Shown here one piece after another: positions 43,333 to 52,740 of a stretch of 64,000 nt of DNA. The notes under the pieces are model-generated. The model was not told where the DNA came from, made no database searches, and was given only the letters and a program-made list of their open reading frames with translations. The stretch comes from Clostridium manihotivorum. GTDB taxonomy: Bacteria; Bacillota; Clostridia; Clostridiales; Clostridiaceae. The first letter of the stretch is position 1. Each line of letters begins with the position of its first letter. The stretch lies in NCBI RefSeq assembly GCF_004015185.1, contig NZ_CP025746.1:5659776-5723775 (forward strand). Direction: 5' to 3'. Position numbers and translations under genes: made by a program.

Positions 43333-45498
43333 CTATTTATATACTGGTACCTCAAAATACAATGTCGGATTAGACATCTTATCAATAAGCTTCTTTATGT
43401 TTGTAGTTTGTGCCCTAGCCCAGTTAACATCAGTTGCGTATTCGTGATATACATCCTGATAGTTCCACTTCATTTTATATAATGTATTTTGCTGATATCT
43501 TAGACTTGTTATATAATCAGTTGATATAAAGCTAGCTCCACCAATTATTGCACTATCAACTGTGAACCACCCTTGCTTATATGCATATTCTGATCCTAAT
43601 CTTTCAGGATCACTGTTTTTAGCACCAATTCCGTACATATTATATACAATCCTTGGTTCAACAGTTTGTCCATCAACTGAAGTAACTAAAATACCATTTG
43701 CTAACCTAGATAATCCATTATTAGTTTCATGTAATGAATGTGATACTAAGTATATTGGATTTATATTGTATCTCTTACCTCCATCAAGAAAAGCTTGACC
43801 TTTTCCATCCAAAATTCCTTGTCCTTTTACTGCATTGTTTAAATTATCTACTGATATTCCTTCAGCATAATTTAACTTCAGGAACATATATCTATAGGTA
43901 TCATTATTTAAGAAATTATTTACATCCATATAGTATCTAACATCTTCATTGGTAGCAGGAGTATTATCCCAATAAGTATTGCCACCTTTCTGAATTTGTT
44001 GATTTACATAATAATCAAATGTATTATCGTATTGCTTATAAGTAACTATTCCTTTTAGGTAGAATGAAGTAAACTTATCTAAAACAGAACCATCCTTACC
44101 ACATATAGAGATCTTTATATCATGCTTGCCAACAGACATTCCATTTGTAGACAAAACATAATTAAATCCACTATTTGAACTTTCTTTGTAGTTACTATAA
44201 GCACTACCAACATCGTCTCTTCTATATCCTATTGCTGCATCTCCAACGTAGACTCCATCAATATATACTTTAACTTGAGCTACACCAGCAGCATTTACTC
44301 CCCATCCACCTATCAGAACTTGATCAGATAATATGGTACTATTAGGAGCTGGAGAATCAATATTGGCTTTAGGCTCTGGTTTAACTATATTTATATTGAA
44401 TTGTCTAGTTTCACTACTTTGATCATTATTGTTAAATCTAATTTGTATTAAATGATTTCCTGGTTTAATGGTATCAAATCCCACCGAGCACTGATATCCA
44501 CTTCTCATTGAATTATCATAATCAGGGTAAACTTTATTAACATCTGGTCTCATTAGACCTATGGTTCCTTGTCCAACATAATTACCATCAATACTAAGCT
44601 CCACTGACTTAACGCCTGACGGACTTAAAGCCCAGCCTCTTATAGCAAAATCCCTTGTTATATTGCTTCCGTTACTTGGCTCGTCTATCTGATACATAGC
44701 ACTTCTAATGTAATAGTTAAAACCAACAGTAGTTGCTTTAGAAGTTCCGTCAGCTCCGTTACCTACAACCTTTATTGTATGACTTCCAGGTGAAAGATTT
44801 GAAGTATCCACAGTATACTTATATCCACTTCTATCTCCATTAGGATACCCTGGATAAGCAGCCGCTACATCAGGCCTCATATCTCCTAGAGTTGCATATC
44901 CTTTAAATATATCATCTAAATAAACTCCTACAGACCTCATTCCTGAGCCATTTAATGCCCATCCTGTAACTAATATGTTTTTTGATAGATTTATGTTCTG
45001 TGTAGGATAGTCTATGTAGGTAATAGGATCCTTTTGAGTTTTTTGAACAGTTACACTAGTAGATTTTTGAGAGTTATCCAATCCTATCTGTTCAACTGTT
45101 ATCGTATGATTGCCATTAGATAACTTTGCTGTATCTAGAGTTAGACTGTATCCACTTCTATCTCCAGATGGATATCCTGGATAAGCACTATTTACATCAG
45201 GTCTATAGTTGCCAATATATGCATTGCCATTAAAGTTGCCATCTACATATACTCTTACCTCTCTCAAAGCAGCCGGATTTAAAGCCCATCCAGTTACTAA
45301 AGTATAAGGTGAAAGCTGGCTATTACTTGTAGGCGAATCTATGCACATCAGCATCGGCTTAGTACTTGAGGTAGCTTGTTTTTGACCAGATTGAGTAGAA
45401 TTCAATGCGTACGCTGGCGTAGAATACATGAAAAAAACATAAATACATACAGTAAAGGACAGTACTTTTCTAATCATCCTATTCTTAAAAAAATTCAT
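43333..45498 (-). CDS. Secreted beta-N-acetylglucosaminidase with four Ig-like repeats
   Basis: 721 residues. A signal peptide ends near AYA (about 31). Four Ig-like repeats (about 47-475) with VTGWALN/RGWALS signatures follow, then a GH73-type glucosaminidase domain: INPIYLVSHSLHETNNGLSRL holds the catalytic Glu (HET). It cuts glycan strands of peptidoglycan. Repeat 3 and repeat 4 match repeats 3 and 4 of the amidase more than they match each other. The ATG shares one base with the upstream Wzx stop (TAATG), so it is co-translated with polysaccharide export genes. GGGGGAG precedes it. Confidence 0.92.
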   Translation of the reverse strand: MNFFKNRMIRKVLSFTVCIYVFFMYSTPAYALNSTQSGQKQATSSTKPMLMCIDSPTSNSQLSPYTLVTGWALNPAALREVRVYVDGNFNGNAYIGNYRPDVNSAYPGYPSGDRSGYSLTLDTAKLSNGNHTITVEQIGLDNSQKSTSVTVQKTQKDPITYIDYPTQNINLSKNILVTGWALNGSGMRSVGVYLDDIFKGYATLGDMRPDVAAAYPGYPNGDRSGYKYTVDTSNLSPGSHTIKVVGNGADGTSKATTVGFNYYIRSAMYQIDEPSNGSNITRDFAIRGWALSPSGVKSVELSIDGNYVGQGTIGLMRPDVNKVYPDYDNSMRSGYQCSVGFDTIKPGNHLIQIRFNNNDQSSETRQFNINIVKPEPKANIDSPAPNSTILSDQVLIGGWGVNAAGVAQVKVYIDGVYVGDAAIGYRRDDVGSAYSNYKESSNSGFNYVLSTNGMSVGKHDIKISICGKDGSVLDKFTSFYLKGIVTYKQYDNTFDYYVNQQIQKGGNTYWDNTPATNEDVRYYMDVNNFLNNDTYRYMFLKLNYAEGISVDNLNNAVKGQGILDGKGQAFLDGGKRYNINPIYLVSHSLHETNNGLSRLANGILVTSVDGQTVEPRIVYNMYGIGAKNSDPERLGSEYAYKQGWFTVDSAIIGGASFISTDYITSLRYQQNTLYKMKWNYQDVYHEYATDVNWARAQTTNIKKLIDKMSNPTLYFEVPVYK

Positions 45499-46919
45499 TA
45501 ATTATCTCCCCCTTTTTTTAAAACTTCTTTAATTCTACCTATATTCTTAAGATCATTAAAGAAAAACAACACAACTATTACAGAATATATGATTAGGTAA
45601 GATAAGAATCCAAGATACCACTTATCTATATAAGCACAAAGTACAAATCCTACACTTAAAATTATACCAGTTATAGTTTCCTTAAACAAACTTATATGCA
45701 TCCTTTTAACAAAAAAAACATCAGAATATATATTCCAAATTAAAAAAGCTAATAAAGTGGCCCAAGCTATTCCCACTGGTGTTTTTATAATTACACAAGC
45801 TAAAAAGTTACAGATTATTGCCAATACAAATGCAAAGATATTGTTCTTGGTATATTCTTTATTTAACTTCAAAGCTTTATAATAGTTTAGAGCTAATATA
45901 GTTATTTGCCCACTAAATAAAACCGTAGGGGTTAGCACTAGGACTAGGGGTAGTGAATCCATATATTTAGGCAAGTAAACCTGTATTATAAATTTTATAA
46001 AGAAAAAAGCTAAAAAAGATAAGGATAAAACTATATTTAAGCCCTTCTTAATTGTTGAGTATGCTTTTCCTAATTTATCCCCCTCAAGTCTTGCTATATA
46101 AGGAAATACCACTGTAGAAAATGAATTAATTAATAAATAAAATAATGTTATTATGGAATATGCAAATGAATACATCGCAAAATCTCTTAAAGTGAAATAC
46201 TTTTCTATAAATATTCTGTCTAACCCAAGTATAATCAAGGTAATAAGATTACCGATCATCATTAAGAATCCTGAAGAAAAGTTTTCCTTTATATCATCCT
46301 TCAAATCCATAATCCTTTGGCTCTTAGCTTGCAAAATATCTTTGTTATAGTATAAGAATATGATCAATGTAAATAGATTTGCACCAGTAGTAAGCATTAC
46401 AAATGCCATATGTATATCTATTTTTAGTATAAATAATACAATACACCCTACAATATACAGTAGCTTTGATGCTATCATACTATATGAATACAACTTAAAC
46501 TTCCTAGTAAATTGACTTATAAATGAGAAGAAGGTTGATAGATTCAATATCAATCCATTAAAGGCTAACAAGTAGAATAAATCTCTCTTTATCGGCTCTT
46601 TTATCATTATAAACGAAGCAACAAAAATAATTACTGCTGTTATAAGTTGAAATAATAAAAGAAAGTTAAAATATGTTTTAAATTTCCTTTTCGGAATGTC
46701 ATCATATTCATAACTACCATAGTTTACAAGAACTCCATCATTAAATCCAAATTGGAATATACCTACATAGGTAACGTAGAGTGTAAAAATTCTAAAATAT
46801 GCATATTCATTTATGTTCAGTATTTTTGGAATAACCAATGCAGTTATTACTCCACCTAAAACATTGATAGAATTTGCACCTAAAGTATATGCAAAATCTT
46901 TGATATTTTTATTTTTCAT
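45498..46919 (-). CDS. Wzx-type polysaccharide flippase (module B)
   Basis: ATG 46919 (MKNKNIKDFAYTLGAN) with AGAGG seven bases before it. 473 residues, 12-14 membrane helices. LGGVITALVIPKILNINEYAYF is the usual MOP-family start. Different lineage from the two other flippases in the window: the YGNR...RDDKEK motif they share is absent. It overlaps the Wzy stop by 11 bases and the glucosaminidase start by one, so all are tightly coupled. Confidence 0.9.
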   Translation of the reverse strand: MKNKNIKDFAYTLGANSINVLGGVITALVIPKILNINEYAYFRIFTLYVTYVGIFQFGFNDGVLVNYGSYEYDDIPKRKFKTYFNFLLLFQLITAVIIFVASFIMIKEPIKRDLFYLLAFNGLILNLSTFFSFISQFTRKFKLYSYSMIASKLLYIVGCIVLFILKIDIHMAFVMLTTGANLFTLIIFLYYNKDILQAKSQRIMDLKDDIKENFSSGFLMMIGNLITLIILGLDRIFIEKYFTLRDFAMYSFAYSIITLFYLLINSFSTVVFPYIARLEGDKLGKAYSTIKKGLNIVLSLSFLAFFFIKFIIQVYLPKYMDSLPLVLVLTPTVLFSGQITILALNYYKALKLNKEYTKNNIFAFVLAIICNFLACVIIKTPVGIAWATLLAFLIWNIYSDVFFVKRMHISLFKETITGIILSVGFVLCAYIDKWYLGFLSYLIIYSVIVVLFFFNDLKNIGRIKEVLKKGGDN

Positions 46920-48102
46920 AACCAATCCTCTTATTATATATATATAGTATTATTCTATAAAGAATTGGGAATACAAGCTGCATACTCATTCCTGCAAATA
47001 CAATCATATTTGAAAAAGTACTTAGAACAACCATATTGCACATCATACTTATCGCTACTATTCTTAGTTTATTGTTTTTTCCAACTAACTTCATATAGAT
47101 AAATATTACTGCCATAAGATATATAAATTGAAGTATTACACCAATCCAACCTAGATAATAAAAACCACCCATGTATAGAGTTCCAACAATCAATTCTTTC
47201 TTTATTAACTTTACATGATCACTTATCTGAAAAGGTTCTTCTTTTACCAATCTTCTCGCTACTATATCAGGTAAAACTTCTCTAGTTACAAAGTTTTTAA
47301 TATTAGTTGAATTAATTTCAGTGTTATTATCATCGATATTTAGTTGCAAATTAGCTAAAGGCGAAGAAATATATATATATGACCAAAAAAACGGCTTAGG
47401 AATAATCTTATTATTTCTAAAGCTTTCAGATGCCTCTCCTATGTCCAGTATATATTTGCTGCTAAATTTATCGTAAGTATGATCTGATAGACTTACTCTA
47501 TAGTTTCCAAAAAGCCCAAATAGATATAGAAAGGCAATACCTATAACTGCCAATGAAATTATTATCTTTTTATTTAGTAATCGCCTCATACCTATCATAC
47601 TTAAAAATACAAATAAGCTTCCCAAAAATATATTTATTATCAATCCCCTAGATACAATTAGTAATGCAGGAACATAATTTAATAAATAGAAAACTAATAC
47701 AATTTTGTTTTTAGTAGATAGGAATAAATGAAATAAATATACTCCATAGAAAATTGTGAAGCTAAATAGAAATATGTGAAAAGTAGGTATACCCGAAAAC
47801 TCCAAATAATTTATTTTTGAGTTTAATAGCGGCGCCCCTCCCGCATATATAAATTCTGCAATATAACCTAAGAAAACAAGCACAGATATATATTTAATCT
47901 TTTTGTTATATTCTATAGATTCATACCTTAGCTCACCTTTTTTATGGCTTCTTATACCCAAAAATGCTGAAATAGCAAAAGATAGAACAAAAAACAAAAC
48001 TGTCCATATTGTTAAACTAGGATAAAGGTTGGACCATCCAAGCAAATAAACAAGTAAAACAGACAAAAAGCTTATAACATATACTAAGAAAGGATTCGTC
48101 AT
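46909..48102 (-). CDS. Wzy-type O-antigen polymerase (module B)
   Basis: 397 residues, about ten membrane helices and a long outside loop near residues 215-300 (NLQLNIDDNNTEINSTNIKN). Topology and place between GT2 and Wzx genes mark it as the repeat-unit polymerase of module B. GGGGG precedes the ATG. Little direct sequence similarity to the other two polymerases here, as expected for enzymes reading different repeat units. Confidence 0.8.
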   Translation of the reverse strand: MTNPFLVYVISFLSVLLVYLLGWSNLYPSLTIWTVLFFVLSFAISAFLGIRSHKKGELRYESIEYNKKIKYISVLVFLGYIAEFIYAGGAPLLNSKINYLEFSGIPTFHIFLFSFTIFYGVYLFHLFLSTKNKIVLVFYLLNYVPALLIVSRGLIINIFLGSLFVFLSMIGMRRLLNKKIIISLAVIGIAFLYLFGLFGNYRVSLSDHTYDKFSSKYILDIGEASESFRNNKIIPKPFFWSYIYISSPLANLQLNIDDNNTEINSTNIKNFVTREVLPDIVARRLVKEEPFQISDHVKLIKKELIVGTLYMGGFYYLGWIGVILQFIYLMAVIFIYMKLVGKNNKLRIVAISMMCNMVVLSTFSNMIVFAGMSMQLVFPILYRIILYIYNKRIGYEK

Positions 48103-48113
48103 ATATTTACCCC

Positions 48114-48995
48114 CTAATCTTTTTTATAAAATCTTCCTTTTTTATAATCACTAAAGCCTTCTACAATCATGCATAACTTTTTCAACTTATTTTTCTCAAA
48201 TAGTGTAAGCCTGGCAATCTCTTGAAAAAACAAATTTTTATCATGTTTAACCCATTCTGGGAAGCTTTGCTTATATTTTTTCCATATATAAAACCTATTT
48301 CTAGTCATATAATATCTTCTTAAGGCTGAGTGATTACTAGACGTTATATTCTTACCAAAAAGCTTATAAACTTTGGTATCCCCAAGACTATGAAGTAATA
48401 TAGCATTATTGACTTTCAATATGGCATAATCATTAAGCTTTACCCTTAAGCAAAAATCATGATCTACTAGATCTATAAATAATCTTTCATCGAAATCCCC
48501 TATCTTATCAAACACACTCATATCAATAAGACTTCCTGAACTAATTTCAGTTAGCACATATTCATATTCTGCATTTACAGAAACTTGGTTAGCATAATAA
48601 GCTTCCTTTTCTATATGATTAGGAACTAAAACTTTAATTTTCTCTTTATCCTTATCATTTAGTCCTTCATAGGTTGCAATCATATTAAAAACTAAATCTT
48701 TTGTACAAATACTATCTTGATCCAGTGTAATTATAAACTTAAAGTCATTTTTTCGTGCATACTCAATTCCTATATTAAATGCCTTAGCAATCCCAACATT
48801 TTCATTATTATAGATAATCTCAATATCTTCCTCAGCTTTAAAACTTTCTAATATTTTTAAATTTTCCGGATTAGATCCATTATCTACAATTAAAGTTTTC
48901 TTCACTTGATTTCTTATTGCCGCTATGCCATCAATTATACCTTGTCCTGCATTATATGAAACTACAACTGCGCATATTGAATCGATATTTATCAT
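48114..48995 (-). CDS. GT2 glycosyltransferase, rhamnosyltransferase-like (module B)
   Basis: ATG 48995 (MINIDSICAVVVSYNAG) after GGAGAG. 293 residues. VDNGSNPENLKIL, ITLDQDSICTKD and LVDHDFCLRVKLNDY are the nucleotide, metal and acceptor motifs. RRYYMTRNRFYIWKKY matches the module A enzyme at 30755. With dTDP-rhamnose genes in the same operon, rhamnosyl transfer is likely. Confidence 0.87.
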   Translation of the reverse strand: MINIDSICAVVVSYNAGQGIIDGIAAIRNQVKKTLIVDNGSNPENLKILESFKAEEDIEIIYNNENVGIAKAFNIGIEYARKNDFKFIITLDQDSICTKDLVFNMIATYEGLNDKDKEKIKVLVPNHIEKEAYYANQVSVNAEYEYVLTEISSGSLIDMSVFDKIGDFDERLFIDLVDHDFCLRVKLNDYAILKVNNAILLHSLGDTKVYKLFGKNITSSNHSALRRYYMTRNRFYIWKKYKQSFPEWVKHDKNLFFQEIARLTLFEKNKLKKLCMIVEGFSDYKKGRFYKKD

Positions 48996-49041
48996 AATAC
49001 TCTCCAATCTATTCTCACAATAAACATATTTACTTTAATAA

Positions 49042-50043
49042 CTATTTTTTTATTAGATGATTAATATCCTCAATACTTGGATGATTGTCCATAAATATCT
49101 TTCTCTTTTCTCTGATCTTAGGAATTAGTCTTTTAGCTTCCATGGTGTATTTAAATACGAATCTCTCATACATCAACGAATATATTATCAGAGCAAAGCT
49201 TCTACATGTCTTTTTTAAAACCTCCATTGGAGGCATCTTTTCAAATTCATTCTTTTCTAAAAGAAGTATATGGTTTCTATGAGAAATCCCCCTTAGAAAC
49301 TCTGATTGGCTCTTTCTATGTTTAATAAAGTTCAAAACTCCACCTTTAGATCCTCCAAGACCTCTTCCATGAAAGGCTACAGCTTCTGGATAATACATGC
49401 ACTTAAATCCTGCTAAGTTCAATCTCCAAGAAACATCTATATCTTCTTTATATGCAAAAAAGTCTTCATCGAAATACTCGTTTTTCACCTTTATATCTTC
49501 TAGAGAACTTCTTCTATAGAAAGGTGCTGCACCACATACGCCGAAGATTCTTTCTATAGAGTCATACTGCCCTCTATCCTCTTCATTTTGACCTCTATCC
49601 TTAAACTTTCTATTACTGTAGAACTCAATACCAGCACTATCAATATAATTTAATTTCTTATCGTTTTTAAAATCATATTTCAACAACTTTCCAGATAGAG
49701 CCCCGATCTTAACATCTTTTTCAGCATAGCAATATAATTTGTAGATGAAATCTTCTTCTAAAATTATATCTGGATTTAAAAGCATTATATATTCACCTTT
49801 TGAAACTTCTATTCCTTGATTTGCTCCCCCTGAATAACCTTTATTATCACTATTGTGTATTTTCACTATGTTTTCCGCATCATACAATTGATTAAACAGT
49901 TCAAAAGATCCATCTTTAGAGTTATTATCTATAAAAATAATTTCTAGATTTTTATAGGTTTGATTAAGTATAGAATTCATACATCTTTCAATATAATCTT
50001 TATTATTAAAATTTATTATTACCAAGCTAACCAATTTATCCAT
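49042..50043 (-). CDS. GT2 glycosyltransferase (module B)
   Basis: ATG 50043 (MDKLVSLVIINFNNK) after AAGGATG. 333 residues, GT-A fold: CMNSILNQTYKNLEIIFIDN and the metal site MLLNPDIILEEDF, then DEDFFAYKEDIDVSWRLNLA for the ED motif. The C-terminal helical part (KTCRSFALIIYSLMYERFVF) may lie on the membrane. Probably a rhamnosyl- or related transferase. Confidence 0.87.
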   Translation of the reverse strand: MDKLVSLVIINFNNKDYIERCMNSILNQTYKNLEIIFIDNNSKDGSFELFNQLYDAENIVKIHNSDNKGYSGGANQGIEVSKGEYIMLLNPDIILEEDFIYKLYCYAEKDVKIGALSGKLLKYDFKNDKKLNYIDSAGIEFYSNRKFKDRGQNEEDRGQYDSIERIFGVCGAAPFYRRSSLEDIKVKNEYFDEDFFAYKEDIDVSWRLNLAGFKCMYYPEAVAFHGRGLGGSKGGVLNFIKHRKSQSEFLRGISHRNHILLLEKNEFEKMPPMEVLKKTCRSFALIIYSLMYERFVFKYTMEAKRLIPKIREKRKIFMDNHPSIEDINHLIKK

Positions 50044-50070
50044 AAGCTTCATCCTTTATTATAATAAACT

Positions 50071-50118
50071 AACCTCTTTGTATTAAGCTTTTTAAAGCCT
50101 TAAAAATACAAAGAGGTT
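50071..50118 (-). terminator. Hairpin between rfbB and the next GT2 gene
   Basis: AACCTCTTTGTATT and AATACAAAGAGGTT form a 14-bp perfect stem; the 20-base loop has its own AAGCTT/AAGCCTT pairing. T-runs on either side are weak, so some read-through into the next genes is likely. Confidence 0.6.
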
Positions 50119-50198
50119 TATTTTGGTGCTAATTTCTACTATCCTATAAATCGCTGGTGGATTTTAGATGATAATAACTAATTAACCCCTCTAATAAT

Positions 50199-51248
50199 TT
50201 AATTGTACATCTTATCATAGTAATTTTGATATTCTCCAGAAGTAACGTGTTCCATCCATTGTCTATTATCTAAATACCATTGAATAGTCTTAACTATACC
50301 TACTTCAAAAGTAGTTTCTGGGTACCAACCTAATTCTTCTTTTATCTTGTCAGGAGCTATACCGTATCTTCTGTCATGACCTTTTCTGTCTTCAACATAC
50401 TTAATTAACTCTTCTGTTACTGATGCATCTACATTGTCATGAACATATGCAACTACAGTCTTTACTATTTGAATATTAGTTCTTTCATTATGACCACCAA
50501 CATTGTAAACTTCTCCAACTCTGCCGTCTCTTACAACCATGTCGATAGCCTTACAATGATCTTCTACATAAAGCCAATCTCTTATATTAAGGCCATCACC
50601 ATAAACAGGAAGATCTTTATGATTTAAGCAGTTATTTATAAGTAATGGTATTAGCTTTTCTGGGAAATGATATGGTCCATAGTTATTAGAACATCTAGTT
50701 ATAGTCACTGGCATGTTATAAGTATCAAAGTAAGCCTTAACCATGAAATCAGCTCCAGCTTTACTTGATGAATATGGACTGTGAGGATCAAGTGGAGTTG
50801 TTTCCATGAAGTAACCTGTTTCTCCAAGAGAACCGTAAACTTCATCTGTTGAAACTTGATGATATCTTACTCCTTCTTTCCATCCATTTTCTCTTTCCCA
50901 TGCATTCTTAGCACAATTTAGTAAGTTTACTGTTCCTAAAACATTTGTATTTGCAAATATCTCAGGTTCTTTTATACTTCTATCTACATGTGACTCTGCT
51001 GCAAAGTTAACAACATAGTCTATATCATACTTTTCAAAAAGTCCTGTTACAAGCTCTTTATCACATATATCTCCTTGAACAAATATATGGTTAGGATTTT
51101 CCTGTACATCTTTTAAATTCTCAAGATTTCCTGCATAAGTAAGCTTATCTAAGTTTATAATCTTAACATCATTGTATTTTTTCAACATGTAAAGTACAAA
51201 ATTTGAGCCTATAAATCCTGCTCCACCAGTTACTAAATAAGTTTTCAT
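50199..51248 (-). CDS. rfbB: dTDP-glucose 4,6-dehydratase
   Basis: Second step of dTDP-rhamnose synthesis. ATG 51248 (MKTYLVTGGAGFIGS) with AGGAGAG before it. 349 residues. The Rossmann site GGAGFIGSNF is at 8-17. VSTDEVYGSLGE and YSSSKAGAD give the catalytic Thr/Asp-Glu and Tyr-Lys. NYGPYHFPEKLIPL is the usual substrate region. It follows rfbC by four bases. Confidence 0.97.
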   Translation of the reverse strand: MKTYLVTGGAGFIGSNFVLYMLKKYNDVKIINLDKLTYAGNLENLKDVQENPNHIFVQGDICDKELVTGLFEKYDIDYVVNFAAESHVDRSIKEPEIFANTNVLGTVNLLNCAKNAWERENGWKEGVRYHQVSTDEVYGSLGETGYFMETTPLDPHSPYSSSKAGADFMVKAYFDTYNMPVTITRCSNNYGPYHFPEKLIPLLINNCLNHKDLPVYGDGLNIRDWLYVEDHCKAIDMVVRDGRVGEVYNVGGHNERTNIQIVKTVVAYVHDNVDASVTEELIKYVEDRKGHDRRYGIAPDKIKEELGWYPETTFEVGIVKTIQWYLDNRQWMEHVTSGEYQNYYDKMYN

Positions 51249-51252
51249 ATAA

Positions 51253-51825
51253 TTACTCTCCTTTATATTCAAATGGTACATCTAATTCCTTCAATGTCTT
51301 TTGCTTTTTATCCTTTTCTGATAAAAGCAACTCTTCTATTCCTTCTAGAGGCCACTGAACTGCTACATCAGGGTCGTTCCATAAAAGTCCACTATCATAT
51401 TCAGGTGCATAGTAATCAGTACACTTGTAATTAAATACAGCTTCATCTGATACTACTAAGAAACCATGAGCAAAACCTTCTGGCACATAAAATTGTCTTT
51501 TATTTTCTTCAGTAAGAAGTACACCCTCCCACATTCCAAAGGTTGGTGATCCTTTTCTAAGATCTACAGCTACATCATAAACCTGTCCTTTAGTAACTCT
51601 AACAAGCTTTCCTTGAGTATGCTTTGTTTGGAAGTGAAGACCTCTTAAAACACCTTTTTTTGATTTAGATTCATTGTCTTGAACAAAGTCCATCTTTAGA
51701 CCTGCTTCAAAAAAATCCTTCTTATTATAACTTTCCATAAAATAACCCCTGTTATCTCCAACAACATTAGGTTGTATTATGTATAAGTCCTTAATCTTAG
51801 TTTCTATAAACTTAAACTGTCCCAT
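51253..51825 (-). CDS. rfbC: dTDP-4-dehydrorhamnose 3,5-epimerase
   Basis: Third enzyme of the dTDP-rhamnose path. 190 residues, cupin fold. RGYFMESYNKKDF, the catalytic His in LRGLHFQTKHTQGKLVRV, and YVPEGFAHGFLV are diagnostic. AGGTGAG precedes the ATG. Lies between rfbA and rfbB. Confidence 0.97.
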   Translation of the reverse strand: MGQFKFIETKIKDLYIIQPNVVGDNRGYFMESYNKKDFFEAGLKMDFVQDNESKSKKGVLRGLHFQTKHTQGKLVRVTKGQVYDVAVDLRKGSPTFGMWEGVLLTEENKRQFYVPEGFAHGFLVVSDEAVFNYKCTDYYAPEYDSGLLWNDPDVAVQWPLEGIEELLLSEKDKKQKTLKELDVPFEYKGE

Positions 51826-51854
51826 ACAAACTCACCTTCTTAATAAATATTATT

Positions 51855-52739
51855 TTATCTGTTTTTCTTCTCAATTTCTTCAACAACATCAACAAGATAT
51901 TGACCGTATCCAGTCTTCATAAGAGGTTTTGCAAGCTCTCTAACCTGGTCAGCACTAATCCAACCTTTTCTAAAAGCTATTTCTTCTAGACATGCAATGT
52001 AAGTACCTTGTGTATTTTGTACCGCTTCTACAAAATTAGATGCTTGTAGCATAGAGCCATGTGTTCCTGTATCTAGCCATGCAAGGCCTCTTCCTAAAAG
52101 TTCTACCTTTAGAGTACCTTCCTGCATATATACTTTATTTAAGTCAGTTATCTCTAGCTCTCCTCTATCAGAAGGCTTTAGATTTTTAGCTTTTTCCACT
52201 ACTGAGTTATCATAAAAATAAAGTCCTGGAACCGCATACTTTGACTTTGGTTTTTCTGGCTTTTCTTCTAAAGATATAACCCTATCTTCACTATCGAACT
52301 CAACAACGCCAAAAGCCTTAGGGTTTTGAACATAGTATCCAAATACCATAGCACCCTTTTCTAAAGCTGCTGCTCTCTTTAAATTATCACTAAATCTTTG
52401 TCCATAGAAGATGTTATCGCCTAATATCATAGCAACATTATCATCTCCAATAAACTCTTCTCCTATTATAAAGGCTTCAGCAAGTCCATTTGGAGCTTCC
52501 TGAACAGCATATTCAATCTTAAGACCTAATTCTGAGCCATCTCTGAATAACTCCTTAAAGTTAACTATGTCTCTTGGTGTTGATATTATTAATATCTCTC
52601 TTATTCCAGCAAGCATTAACACAGACATTGGATAGTATATCATAGGCTTATCATATATAGGAACCATCTGCTTTGACATTGCCTTTGTTACTGGATAAAG
52701 TCTAGTACCTGACCCACCAGCTAGTATTATTCCCTTCAT
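51855..52739 (-). CDS. rfbA: Glucose-1-phosphate thymidylyltransferase
   Basis: First step: dTTP plus glucose-1-phosphate to dTDP-glucose. ATG 52739 (MKGIILAGGSGTRLYP) after GAGGAGG. 294 residues. VTKAMSKQMVPIYDKPMIYY and ILGDNIFYG are the active-site motifs; WLDTGTHGSM closes the sugar site. Its start is at the stop of the GT2 gene before it. Confidence 0.97.
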   Translation of the reverse strand: MKGIILAGGSGTRLYPVTKAMSKQMVPIYDKPMIYYPMSVLMLAGIREILIISTPRDIVNFKELFRDGSELGLKIEYAVQEAPNGLAEAFIIGEEFIGDDNVAMILGDNIFYGQRFSDNLKRAAALEKGAMVFGYYVQNPKAFGVVEFDSEDRVISLEEKPEKPKSKYAVPGLYFYDNSVVEKAKNLKPSDRGELEITDLNKVYMQEGTLKVELLGRGLAWLDTGTHGSMLQASNFVEAVQNTQGTYIACLEEIAFRKGWISADQVRELAKPLMKTGYGQYLVDVVEEIEKKNR

Positions 52740-52740
52740 C

